Notes under the pieces: model-generated
The model's input: the letters and a program-made list of their open reading frames with translations, nothing else
Told to the model about the DNA's origin: nothing
Database searches by the model: none
Part shown: one piece after another, positions 8,931-16,640 of the stretch
Numbering within the stretch: the first letter of the stretch is position 1
How the letters are laid out: every line of letters begins with the position of its first letter
Assembly (NCBI RefSeq): GCF_020194175.1
Contig: NZ_JADYVX010000010.1
Span: forward strand, 62,001 to 126,000
Reading direction: 5' to 3'
DNA: 64,000 nt
DNA from: Bradyrhizobium sp. BRP22
GTDB lineage: Bacteria > Pseudomonadota > Alphaproteobacteria > Rhizobiales > Xanthobacteraceae
Translations under genes and position numbers: made by a program

Positions 8931-9869
8931 ATGAGTATGGAGTGGCGGGCGCGGCCAAATCCGGTCGTTCGGTGGTGGGGTCTGTTGACCCTGGTCAGTG
9001 TCGCCAACATCGCGCTTTGGTTCTTGCTGTACGGCGAGTTCCACAAACTTCCTTCGAGCGGGGTGGGCAACGCCGCGGGCAGTGAGTCCATGTTCCTGCT
9101 TTCCGCGGCCTATGTCTTTGGCTGCGCGTTCAGGTCGTTGCTTCCGCGCGCGGATGTCCAGCGGATCTGCCTGTTCGATACCTGGCTATCGAGCGTCTTC
9201 GTCGGTCGGTCGGTGGCAACCGTGGCCGAGATCTGCTTTGCCGTGCAGTGGGCGATCATCCTGAACCAGCTCGGCGGGACCGTCGGCGCGGAGACGACGT
9301 TGAATGCCGCGCGAGTGATCGTCCCCCTGATCATCATTGCCGAATGCTTCTCATGGTACGCGGTGGTGTCCACCAACTATCTGGGCAACGCCATCGAGAA
9401 CTCGATATGGGCCATCGCCTTCTTCGTGGTCGGCGTCGGCCTCTGCCGGCTCCTGCCTGAATATCACGGTCCGGTTCGCCTGGCCCTCATCGTCGCGATC
9501 GTGGGGATTGCGGGCTATCTGGCTTTTCTCATTACGGTCGATGTGCCGATGTATTTGAGCCGATGGCAGGCGGGTCTTGCCGATGGCAGCAAGCTCCTCG
9601 GTTTTCTCGAGGGGCTCCACGACGTGAGCACGCGCTGGGTCGTGACGCACGACTTTGAGCACTGGAAGGACGAGATCGCCTGGATGTCGCTTTATTTCAG
9701 CGCGGCGGTCTGGGCCAGCCTCGCGCTCTGCGTCGTCTATTCGCTCGATGGTCATCTGCCGCAATATCGCACCGAAGCGGCGGCCGCGAATTGCCCTGCA
9801 GCGTTTTGCAGCCTGCCGCAAGGTGCACGCGAGGATCGATATTTTCGCGTGACCTACGCGCCAGGTTGA
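8931..9869 (+). CDS. Uncharacterised multi-pass membrane protein
   Basis: This 312-residue protein has six to seven hydrophobic segments, for example LLTLVSVANIALWFLLYG, VIVPLIIIAECFSWYAVV, IAFFVVGVGLCRLL and LALIVAIVGIAGYLAFLITV. It belongs to no family I recognise. The start at 8931 has a GGAGCAG ribosome-binding sequence; an in-frame ATG at 8901 is less well placed. A long soluble loop between the last two segments contains WVVTHDFEHWKDEIAW. It has no operon partner. Confidence 0.7.
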   Translation: MSMEWRARPNPVVRWWGLLTLVSVANIALWFLLYGEFHKLPSSGVGNAAGSESMFLLSAAYVFGCAFRSLLPRADVQRICLFDTWLSSVFVGRSVATVAEICFAVQWAIILNQLGGTVGAETTLNAARVIVPLIIIAECFSWYAVVSTNYLGNAIENSIWAIAFFVVGVGLCRLLPEYHGPVRLALIVAIVGIAGYLAFLITVDVPMYLSRWQAGLADGSKLLGFLEGLHDVSTRWVVTHDFEHWKDEIAWMSLYFSAAVWASLALCVVYSLDGHLPQYRTEAAAANCPAAFCSLPQGAREDRYFRVTYAPG

Positions 9870-9911
9870 TCGGTTTTCGGCGGCAACTCGCCAGATGCCG
9901 CGCAAAGCGTA

Positions 9912-10136
9912 CTATCGATGCGTGACACCGTCAGACGCGTGAATGATGTATCGGATCTTGGCCCGACCTTCATCGACGATATCCCATTGCGGAAGGACGT
10001 CGTTTCTGAACCTGTGACCCGCAACGATGACTTGGTCTCCGTCAACAGCCTCAACCGTTGCTGCTTTTCGTATCCCGTCGTCGGTCGGCCCACATATCTG
10101 AAGAATAACTGGATCGCCAAGCGCCAGCTTTCGCAT
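9912..10136 (-). CDS. Small hypothetical protein (74 aa)
   Basis: This is a short, well-formed gene with an AGGGGG ribosome-binding sequence seven bases before the ATG. The product starts MRKLALGDPVILQICGP and appears to be a small all-beta protein (GDPVILQICG, ATVEAVDGDQVIVAGHRF), resembling a KOW/SH3-like barrel. No family assignment or function can be given. The frame is open upstream to 10490, but that part runs into intergenic repeats and is not coding-like. Confidence 0.5.
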   Translation of the reverse strand: MRKLALGDPVILQICGPTDDGIRKAATVEAVDGDQVIVAGHRFRNDVLPQWDIVDEGRAKIRYIIHASDGVTHR

Positions 10137-10350
10137 GTCCCCCTGCCCACCAATAGTCCTAGCCACTGGTTTGGTATCACCGCAATCCATGATCGAGCAA
10201 GTGAAATGGCCGCGATGATGGAGTACCCCTATACTGCTCTGCGCTGTCGTCCCGTCGAAATACGGAGATGCACAACCACAGGAGCTTTGTCGTAGGGCGA
10301 GCAAGCCGATGCAGATGCAGCGTCTCGCATCGCCGGCAAACAACAGCCCC

Positions 10351-10438
10351 GTAGGATGGGGTAGAGCGAAGCGAAACCCATCGGCTTCACTCACAAGCGG
10401 CACGAATGATGGGTTTCGCTGCGCTCCACCCATCCTAT
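10351..10438. repeat. Palindromic intergenic repeat (GTAGGATGGG family)
   Basis: Two long arms form an imperfect inverted repeat. The left arm runs 10351-10382 (begins GTAGGATGGGGTAGAGCGAA) and the right arm 10409-10438 (begins GATGGGTTTCGCTGCGCTCC), with a 26-base loop. Repeats of this appearance are scattered between genes in Bradyrhizobium-type genomes. It probably forms a cruciform or hairpin and has no coding content. Confidence 0.7.
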
Positions 10439-10485
10439 GATTCCGGACGACGCCGTGATTGCGAACGGGGACATCGGATTCAATC

Positions 10486-10745
10486 GTCAAACAGCTTCTC
10501 CGCTGTCATCGTCCGCGACGGCGGACGATCCAGTATTCCAGAGGCGGCCGTGCTTAAGCTCAGACACCGCGGGTTACTGGATCCCGCCTGCGCGGGGCAT
10601 GACGGTGGAGTGTGGTGAGAGGATGTGAGTCCGCGTTCTCGCGGCGCATTGCGCCCGAGCTTTGCGTCTCGTTCACGCTCTTCATCGGGCGGAGGCGCAG
10701 GAAAGCTGGGTGCCGGTTGCACCTGCGCGCCCTGTCAACAGAGAG
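10486..10745. repeat. Composite of dispersed intergenic repeats
   Basis: Bases 10486-10552 carry a unit containing GTCAAACAGCTTCTCCGC and GACGATCCAGTATTCCAGAG. The same unit occurs inverted at 34418-34520. It is followed by ACTGGATCCCGCCTGCGCGG (near 10576-10595) and by a stretch around 10620-10745 beginning GAGGATGTGAGTCCGCGTTC that I recognise as another dispersed Bradyrhizobium-type repeat. No gene is supported from 10137 to 10822. Confidence 0.6.
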
Positions 10746-10822
10746 CACGGGGCGCAGCGCTCGGCCCCAGGCTTTTCAAGCATGGCGAAGCGATCGTGGC
10801 CGCACTGCCGCGGCTATCGATT

Positions 10823-11391
10823 TCACTTCAGGCGCGAAAGAAAATCGCGCATCGCTGCAGCGATCTCCTCGCAATGAGATTCGAGTGCAAAGTGACCGGT
10901 ATCGAAGAAGCGGACCTCCGCGCCCGGAATGTCTCGCTTGAACGCCTCCGCACCCGGCGGCAGAAAGAAAGGATCATTCCTGCCCCAAACCGCCAGGAAC
11001 GGCGGTTGTGCTTGCGGAAGTACTGCTGGAAGGTCGGGTAAAGCGCGATGTTGCTCTTGTAGTCGCCAAACAGGTCTAGTTGGACCTCGTCAGCGCCGGG
11101 CCGTGCGAGATAGAAGTTGTCTAGCGAATAGCCGTCCGGGGACACGGAGGTCGTATCGGACACGCCGTGCGTATATTGCCAAATCGTCGTTTCAGGCGCG
11201 AGCAAGGATCGGAACGCGTCGCGATTGGCCTGTGAGGGATCCTGCCAGTAGGCGCGGATCGGATTCCAACCCTCGCTCAGCCCTTCCTCATACGCGTTGC
11301 CGTTTTGCGAGATGATCGCAGTGATGCGCTCCGGATGGCGGACGGCCAATCGAAAGCCGGTCGGGGCACCGTAATCGAACACATAGACAGA
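10823..11391 (-). pseudogene. Frameshifted alpha/beta-fold hydrolase remnant
   Basis: The minus strand encodes the middle of a hydrolase (YVFDYGAPTGFRLAVRHPER at ~11388, then ISQNGNAYEEGLSEGW) up to YFRKH near 11007. There the frame breaks. One base over, it resumes as QPPFLAVWGRNDPFFLPPG and continues to DTGHFALESH and a stop at 10823-10825. The acid (GRNDP) and His (DTGHFALE) of the catalytic triad are therefore in a different frame from the nucleophile-elbow region. The N-terminal third of the family, including the oxyanion-hole motif, is not recognisable upstream of 11391. A single-base loss plus 5' truncation makes this a pseudogene. Confidence 0.8.
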
Positions 11392-11767
11392 TCGTGGTGC
11401 GTGATCGGCCCGCCAGGCGGGACCGTGGCCATCGAGGGGTTTCGGGCCTCGTCTGGCGCCGGCAGCGACGTTGGCAATCACCTGAGTCGCTGCTTCTCCC
11501 ATTGGCACGATCGTTGGCCGACCTCGTCTGCACCGAAGATTATCACCTACGTGAAAGCCTGCGAGGGGCCGGATTGCACGCTCCTGTTCATTGATCGAAC
11601 CCGAAGCCGCGCGCGCAGATGGTGCAGCATGGCGGTGTGCGGCAATCGGGCAAAGCAGGCCGCGCACCGGAAGCGCGCCCGGCAGGCACGAAAACGTTCA
11701 AGGTAGATACAGCGAATGCGAGGGTCCGCACCATCGCGGGCCCGCGGCTCACTCGTCGCGCAAGTGG
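11392..11767. other. Gap without a supported gene
   Basis: This 376-base stretch between the hydrolase remnant and the cyclase gene has several open frames on both strands. All are arginine-rich and low-complexity, typical of chance frames in GC-rich DNA. It may hold the decayed 5' end of the hydrolase pseudogene, but no family motif can be read. Confidence 0.4.
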
Positions 11768-12658
11768 TCAACGGCCGTCCGGGCCGCCTGACATCATGCC
11801 CGACGGGATCTGGCGCGGTCCAAAGATCGCCTTCGCCACGTCGCCTACGGCTTCGACGTTCTCCTCGACGTCCTGGAAGCAAACGATCCTGCAGGGGCAG
11901 GCCTCTAGGCCCTCATAGCGCCACGGAAAAGCGCCGATGACGGCGCGCTTGTTCAGCATCAACTCGATGTCGCCGCCGACATTTTCCGCGTGAATGAGCC
12001 CTTCCTGGAAGGCCTGCGAGTGAAATGGGAAGTAGTCTTCCACGACTTTCCGGCCGGAGCGCTTGTGGGTGTACGCGTTCTTTCCGAAGAACTCGTCGCA
12101 GCTCATTCCGACCTTCGCCTCGAATTGTTTGGCGAGATCCGGCCGCATGCGTCGGATCGTGGTGTTCATCGCATGATCGCCGGACCCGCAGTCGATTCCG
12201 AACCACTTGATCTTTTTCTTCAGCATCCAATCGAGAAGCTCCTGCTTCCCACCGGGATGCATGCAGAAATACTTCACCAGGTCCTGCTGCGGCTTGCCTT
12301 CCCAATAGCGGTGCCAGCCCGTGTGAATGATGAGGATGTCTCCATCCTTTACTTCAACCGGCGCACTTTCGATCATTTCGGGCGTGATGACGGCCCAATC
12401 CTCCATGTGCTCGGACACGTCGACGACTGCGCCCGGCCCGACCAGAAAATCCAGGGGATAGGACGCCATATCGCCCATGCCGTCGGTGCCGTGCATCGCG
12501 CCGTCGATGTGAGTGCCGACATGGAGCGCGGAATCGATCCGCTGCGCGACGATGTGGATCGTCTGCAGATTCTGCGCGTAATACATCTTGTTGCCGGCAT
12601 ATCCGACCCAGCCGGGCGTGTGCACATTCATCAGATGAGACAGGTCGACGATCTTCAT
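11768..12658 (-). CDS. Cyclase-family metal-dependent hydrolase (kynurenine-formamidase-like)
   Basis: This 296-residue protein belongs to the cyclase/formamidase family (PF04199), metal-dependent amide or ester hydrolases. The metal-binding signature is seen as H46-V-G-T-H50-I-D52 followed by H56, matching the family's HxGTHxDxxxH. It is longer than bacterial kynurenine formamidase (about 210 aa), so it belongs to the larger subgroup of unknown substrate. It lies 31 bases downstream of a CoxG-like gene on the same strand, and both diverge from the transporter/hydantoinase cluster. A role in hydrolysing an amide in that pathway is inference. Confidence 0.82.
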   Translation of the reverse strand: MKIVDLSHLMNVHTPGWVGYAGNKMYYAQNLQTIHIVAQRIDSALHVGTHIDGAMHGTDGMGDMASYPLDFLVGPGAVVDVSEHMEDWAVITPEMIESAPVEVKDGDILIIHTGWHRYWEGKPQQDLVKYFCMHPGGKQELLDWMLKKKIKWFGIDCGSGDHAMNTTIRRMRPDLAKQFEAKVGMSCDEFFGKNAYTHKRSGRKVVEDYFPFHSQAFQEGLIHAENVGGDIELMLNKRAVIGAFPWRYEGLEACPCRIVCFQDVEENVEAVGDVAKAIFGPRQIPSGMMSGGPDGR

Positions 12659-12689
12659 CGCGCGAATTCCTTTGCTTACGTTGATCGGC

Positions 12690-13292
12690 TTACGCAGCCT
12701 TCTTGAAGAGCGAGCCCAACCACCCCTTCAAGGCCGCGAAAAACAGAGCGCTTGTGTTGAGCGGCTTGACCGCGCCAGAACCAGGCGAGAATTGCGCGAC
12801 CGACGCGTTCGCCTGAGAATCGTCGGCTTCAGCCACCGCGGCGCTCCTGGCGCCGAGTTCGGTTTCGGCATTTCTCACAAATTCACCAACGAGCTGATTG
12901 GCGATCTCCGTGATGAGCCCGGTTCTTCCAAACTGAGCGATGCTTCCGGAGAGCTGGACGTCAGCAAGAACATCGACGCGGGTGGCGTTGCCTTCGGGAA
13001 GGAGCGCGCACAGCATCGACATTTTCCCGCGGCTGGCGCCTTTTTTGTCGACACCCTTGCCCTCGAACTCGACCTTCTTTGCGTCTTCGTCGTATTTGAC
13101 CTTTGCTTCGCCCTCGAAGCTCGCCTGGAATGGCCCTACCTTGGCGGAGACCTTTCCGCTGATGGCGCCATCGTCCTTTGTGCCGAGATATTCCGCTCCA
13201 GGCAGGCACGCAGCAACGCTCGGAACGTCATGGAAGAAGGCCCACACGGTGGGGAGAGGTTGCGAGACGACGAAGTTCTGCTTGATTTCCAT
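12690..13292 (-). CDS. CoxG-like SRPBCC-fold protein
   Basis: This 200-residue protein resembles the carbon monoxide dehydrogenase subunit G family. The N-terminal ~150 residues carry the typical pattern PLPTVWAFFHDVPSVAACLPG, GKVSAKVGPFQASFEG and VDVLADVQLSGSIAQFGR. A low-complexity linker and a short hydrophobic C-terminus (ALFFAALKGWLGSLFKK) follow, which may associate with the membrane. CoxG proteins help recruit or mature molybdenum hydroxylases, but no coxLMS genes are nearby. The ATG at 13292 has a GGAAG ribosome-binding sequence; an upstream start at 13331 is less likely. Confidence 0.8.
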   Translation of the reverse strand: MEIKQNFVVSQPLPTVWAFFHDVPSVAACLPGAEYLGTKDDGAISGKVSAKVGPFQASFEGEAKVKYDEDAKKVEFEGKGVDKKGASRGKMSMLCALLPEGNATRVDVLADVQLSGSIAQFGRTGLITEIANQLVGEFVRNAETELGARSAAVAEADDSQANASVAQFSPGSGAVKPLNTSALFFAALKGWLGSLFKKAA

Positions 13293-13517
13293 GACTTGCT
13301 TCCGAAGTTGTCGGGGCAACCTCTCTTTCAATGATATTCAAACCTATCGAACTGAATTCAAGAGAGCAATCCCATTTGCTGAAAACCTCAAAGGCGCTCG
13401 GCCATCATGCTTTGAGGAGGACGCGCTTTCGCCATCGCACGTCAGCCCGCCCAATTCGTAATCAGCTCCGCGATAAAATTTCAGCATTGCGACGATGTCT
13501 TATTAAAATATATGATG

Positions 13518-13534
13518 TATATCAATTAGATATA
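13518..13534. promoter_or_regulatory. AT-rich divergent promoter with inverted repeat (candidate operator)
   Basis: The gap 13293-13665 between the CoxG-like gene and the MFS gene contains a strongly AT-rich tract (about 13500-13560). Within it lies TATATC-AATTA-GATATA, a perfect 6-base inverted repeat, and just downstream the 8-base palindrome TGCATGCA at 13541-13548. These are candidate promoter and operator sequences for the divergent catabolic genes, possibly bound by the GntR regulator encoded at 15840. Binding is inference. Confidence 0.4.
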
Positions 13535-13665
13535 ATATATTGCATGCAGCATACATATTGTTGTTGCCGCCCCTCTTCGATTGAACCAGACTTGGCGCCG
13601 TCAGGGGACGAATGAACGTCAATGGCGACGCTTCTCTAGAAGTCTGCCGGCAGTTGGAGGGAGCA

Positions 13666-14970
13666 ATGAGCGATCAGGTGTCCGCGATCGGAGCGACAGG
13701 CGCCGTCAGGCCGAGCGGCGTGCGCTGGAATATCTTCCTGCTGATGCTGTTCCTGATCTCGATCAACTACATCGATCGCGCTTCGCTTTCGGTCGCAATG
13801 CCGCTGATCTCCAAGGAGTTCGACATTGATCCAGCGATGCAGGGCCTGATCCTGAGTTCGTTCTTCTGGACCTACGCCGCCATGCAGATTCCCGGCGGCC
13901 TGCTCGCCGACCATTACAAGCCGCGGATCGTGATCGCCTTGGCGACGATCTTCTGGGGTTTCTTCCAGGCGATCGCCGCGGTTGCCACCAGCTGGTGGGT
14001 ATTGCTGCTGACCCGGCTTGGACTGGGCGCATCGGAAGCGCCGATCTATCCGGCCGGCGGCAAGCTCAACGCGATCTGGATGACGCAGAACGAGCGCGGT
14101 CGTGGCGCGACGCTGCTCGACGGCGGCGCGCCGCTCGGCGCCGCGCTCGGCTCGATCGTGATCGCATGGCTGATCGCAGCCTTCGATTCCTGGCGCACCG
14201 CCTTTGTCATCGCCGGTGTCGGCACGATGCTGTGCGGCCTGTGGGCCTGGTACTACATCCGCAACGAACCGCGAGAGCACCCGTCGGTCAACGAGGCCGA
14301 AGCGCGCTACCTCGAACAGGCGCATGCGCTGGAAGACGCCGCCACGCCGCCCTCCTCCGGAGGGAGCTGGATCGCCTATTTCCGCTTCCGTTCGGTCTGG
14401 TGCATGTGCCTGGGCTGGATGTTCTTCAACACCACGTTCTATGGCCTGCTGACGTGGATGCCGACCTATCTGTTCAAGGTGCACAATTTCGATATCAAGG
14501 CGCTCGGCGGCGCATCCTTCATCATCTTCTTCGCGGGCTTCGTCGGCGAACTGGTCGGCGGCTGGATCGGCGATGCCTGGCGCAGCCGCGGCGGCGCACC
14601 GAACCTGGTGTTCCGCACCCTGTTCGGCATTGCCGCCATCATGGCGACGGTGTCGATTTTCCTGGTGGCCTATGTGGGCAACCCGGTGGCGGTCGTGGTG
14701 CTGTTGTCCTCCACGCTGTTCTTCCTGCGCTGGTGCGGGATGTATTGGGCGATCCCTTCCGCGCTGGCGGGCCGCGACAAATCGGGCTTCCTCGGCGGCT
14801 GCATGAATCTCGGCGGCAACATCGCGGGCATCATGACCCCACTGATCGTCGGCCTGATCGTCCAGGCCACCGGCTCCTACTTCCTGGCCCTGATGTTCTT
14901 CGCCGCCGCCGGCGTTGCGCTGTTGATCTGCTCGACCCTGATCGATTACAGCCGCAAATTGCCGGTCTAG
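13666..14970 (+). CDS. MFS transporter, anion:cation symporter-like
   Basis: This is a 434-residue major facilitator with twelve predicted membrane helices. The N-terminal pattern (NYIDRASLSVAMPLISKEF, then SFFWTYAAMQIPGGLLADHY) is typical of the ACS family that takes up organic anions such as sugar acids, phthalate-like and dicarboxylate compounds. The start at 13666 follows a GGAGG ribosome-binding sequence; an upstream ATG at 13612 lacks one. It is the first gene of a plus-strand run with racemase-fold, regulator and hydantoinase genes, so it probably imports their substrate. Confidence 0.88.
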   Translation: MSDQVSAIGATGAVRPSGVRWNIFLLMLFLISINYIDRASLSVAMPLISKEFDIDPAMQGLILSSFFWTYAAMQIPGGLLADHYKPRIVIALATIFWGFFQAIAAVATSWWVLLLTRLGLGASEAPIYPAGGKLNAIWMTQNERGRGATLLDGGAPLGAALGSIVIAWLIAAFDSWRTAFVIAGVGTMLCGLWAWYYIRNEPREHPSVNEAEARYLEQAHALEDAATPPSSGGSWIAYFRFRSVWCMCLGWMFFNTTFYGLLTWMPTYLFKVHNFDIKALGGASFIIFFAGFVGELVGGWIGDAWRSRGGAPNLVFRTLFGIAAIMATVSIFLVAYVGNPVAVVVLLSSTLFFLRWCGMYWAIPSALAGRDKSGFLGGCMNLGGNIAGIMTPLIVGLIVQATGSYFLALMFFAAAGVALLICSTLIDYSRKLPV

Positions 14971-15018
14971 AGCATGATCCGGAGAAGTGGAAACCGGTTT
15001 TCCGAAAAGATCACGCTT
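14969..15018. repeat. Palindromic REP-like element (AGAGCATGATC family)
   Basis: Directly after the MFS stop codon, AGCATGATCC is matched by GATCACGCT about 30 bases later, with AAACCGGTTTTCC inside. I recognise this as a very common extragenic palindrome of Bradyrhizobium-type genomes. It lies between the MFS gene and the next gene and could form a hairpin in the transcript. Confidence 0.65.
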
Positions 15019-15050
15019 AAACAAGGAGACGTGATGCTTGAGGCTGCAAC

Positions 15051-15788
15051 ATGACCGGTCCGATCCGGCTCGGCATGCTGACCCCTTCGTCCAACACTGC
15101 GCTGGAGCCGATCACCTGTGCGATGCTGGCCGGGATCGCGGATGTCACGGCGCATTTCTCGCGCTTCAAGGTGACTGAAATCGCGCTATCCGAATCCGCG
15201 CTCCGCCAGTTCGACGACAGCGAGATCCTGCGCGCCGCCGAACTGCTCGCGCATGCGAAAGTGGACGTCATTGCCTGGAACGGAACATCGGCGAGCTGGC
15301 TCGGCTTCGAACGCGACCAACACCTACGCGAGCGGATCACGGCCGCGACCGGCATCAAGGCCTGCACCACCGTGCTCGCCTTCCGCGACCTGCTCCGGCG
15401 CCGCCGGGCGGAGCGCATCGGGCTGGTGACGCCTTATCGGCGAGACGTGCAGGAGAAGATCATCGCCAACTGGGCATCCGAAGGCCTGCATTGCGTCGCT
15501 GAGCGCCACCTTTCGTTGCAGGACAATTTTTCCTTCGCGGAAGTGCCGGAGACCGAGGTGGCGAGGTTGATCGAAGAGGTCGCACGCGAGGGCTGCGACG
15601 CCGTCGCGGTGGTATGCACCAATATGCGGGGCGCCGGCGCCGCCGCGCCGCTCGAGGCAAAGCTTGGCGTGCCGGTGTTCGATTCGATCGCGGTGACCCT
15701 GTGGGCGTGCCTCGCTGCAACCGGTATTGATCCGTCGCGCATCCGTGGCTGGGGCAGCCTGTTTCAGATCCCGATCCAGCCTGATTGA
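15051..15788 (+). CDS. Asp/Glu racemase superfamily protein with arylmalonate-decarboxylase-like active site
   Basis: This 245-residue protein of the maleate isomerase / arylmalonate decarboxylase / racemase fold begins with the maleate-isomerase-like motif LTPSSNT (10-16). The first catalytic cysteine position is replaced: residues 77-80 read N-G-T-S. The second cysteine is present at Cys189 (VVCTNMRG), and Tyr129 sits in GLVTPYRRD. The Gly-Thr-Ser/Tyr/Cys combination is that of arylmalonate decarboxylase, which uses a single cysteine, rather than a two-cysteine racemase or isomerase. Decarboxylase activity is inferred from these residues. It lies between the MFS and GntR genes. Confidence 0.8.
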   Translation: MTGPIRLGMLTPSSNTALEPITCAMLAGIADVTAHFSRFKVTEIALSESALRQFDDSEILRAAELLAHAKVDVIAWNGTSASWLGFERDQHLRERITAATGIKACTTVLAFRDLLRRRRAERIGLVTPYRRDVQEKIIANWASEGLHCVAERHLSLQDNFSFAEVPETEVARLIEEVAREGCDAVAVVCTNMRGAGAAAPLEAKLGVPVFDSIAVTLWACLAATGIDPSRIRGWGSLFQIPIQPD

Positions 15789-15839
15789 CGCCTTCCACGG
15801 GACAATCGAAGGTGCGGAGATTCATGAACGGAACGAAAA

Positions 15840-16640
15840 TTGACCGTGACTGAGACCAAAGGGACCAAGACCAGGAAAGCGCCAAAATCGCGCCGCGGCG
15901 TCACCGCGCTGCAACGGCGGCGGCTGCGCGTGCCGCGAACCGGCCTGCATGAGCAGGCCGCGACGCGGCTTCGCACACTGATCGTGCGCGGCGATCTCAA
16001 GCCCGGCGAGCAATTGCTCGAGGCCGATCTGTCCGAGGCGCTCGGCATCTCGCGCACGCCGCTGCGCGAGGCGCTGAAGCAATTGGCGGCCGAGGGCCTG
16101 GTCGAACTGCGCCTCAACCGCAGCGCCGTCGTCGCGCCGTTCCGTCGCGATGAGTTGACCGAGCTGTTCGAGGCGGTGAGCGGGATCGAGCGCTGCGCCG
16201 CCGAGCTTGCCGCAACGCGAATGGTGGCGCGCGAGGTGGAACGGCTGGAGGCGCTGCAGGAGCGCATCGAATGGCACCACGACCGCGGCGAGCTGCGCGA
16301 ATATTTCGAGATCAACCAGCAGATTCACAGCGCCATCGTCGGATTCGCCCGCAACACGGTGTTGAAGGCCACACATGATATCCTGCTGGCGCGGGTCGAA
16401 CGCGCACGCTTCTTTGCCCTGTCGGTCCATGGGCGATGGGATGAATCGGTGCGCGATCATCAGGACATCCTGGCCGCGCTCAAGGCCGGCGATGCCGACC
16501 GCGCCGGGCAACTGCTCGGCCACCATGTCCGCCGCACCGGCGAGATCATGGCGGCCACGCTGGACTCCGATGCGGATGATGCAGGCACGGCGAAGGCTCG
16601 GCCCAACATGCGCGGCATCACGAGAAAGGCCGAGCCGTGA
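15840..16640 (+). CDS. GntR-family (FadR/FCD subfamily) transcriptional regulator
   Basis: This 266-residue regulator has a basic N-terminal extension (~35 residues). A winged-helix domain follows (ADLSEALGISRTPLREALKQ, about residues 62-81), then an all-alpha FCD ligand domain with metal-ligand-type histidines (INQQIHSAI, VRDHQDIL, LGHHVRRT). The apparent start is TTG at 15840, with GTG at 15846 as an alternative. It overlaps the next gene by four bases. It probably controls this cluster in response to a pathway acid. Confidence 0.9.
   Translation: MTVTETKGTKTRKAPKSRRGVTALQRRRLRVPRTGLHEQAATRLRTLIVRGDLKPGEQLLEADLSEALGISRTPLREALKQLAAEGLVELRLNRSAVVAPFRRDELTELFEAVSGIERCAAELAATRMVAREVERLEALQERIEWHHDRGELREYFEINQQIHSAIVGFARNTVLKATHDILLARVERARFFALSVHGRWDESVRDHQDILAALKAGDADRAGQLLGHHVRRTGEIMAATLDSDADDAGTAKARPNMRGITRKAEP

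Noticed and set aside
10351..10438. Treating the long palindrome as a factor-independent terminator
   Set aside because: No U-run follows on either strand, and the sequence matches a dispersed repeat type rather than a gene-specific terminator.
13636..15024. A 462-codon open frame on the minus strand opposite the MFS transporter gene
   Set aside because: It is rich in Arg, Gln, His and Asp with no family motif, and lies exactly antisense to a well-supported twelve-helix transporter. It is a GC-rich shadow frame.
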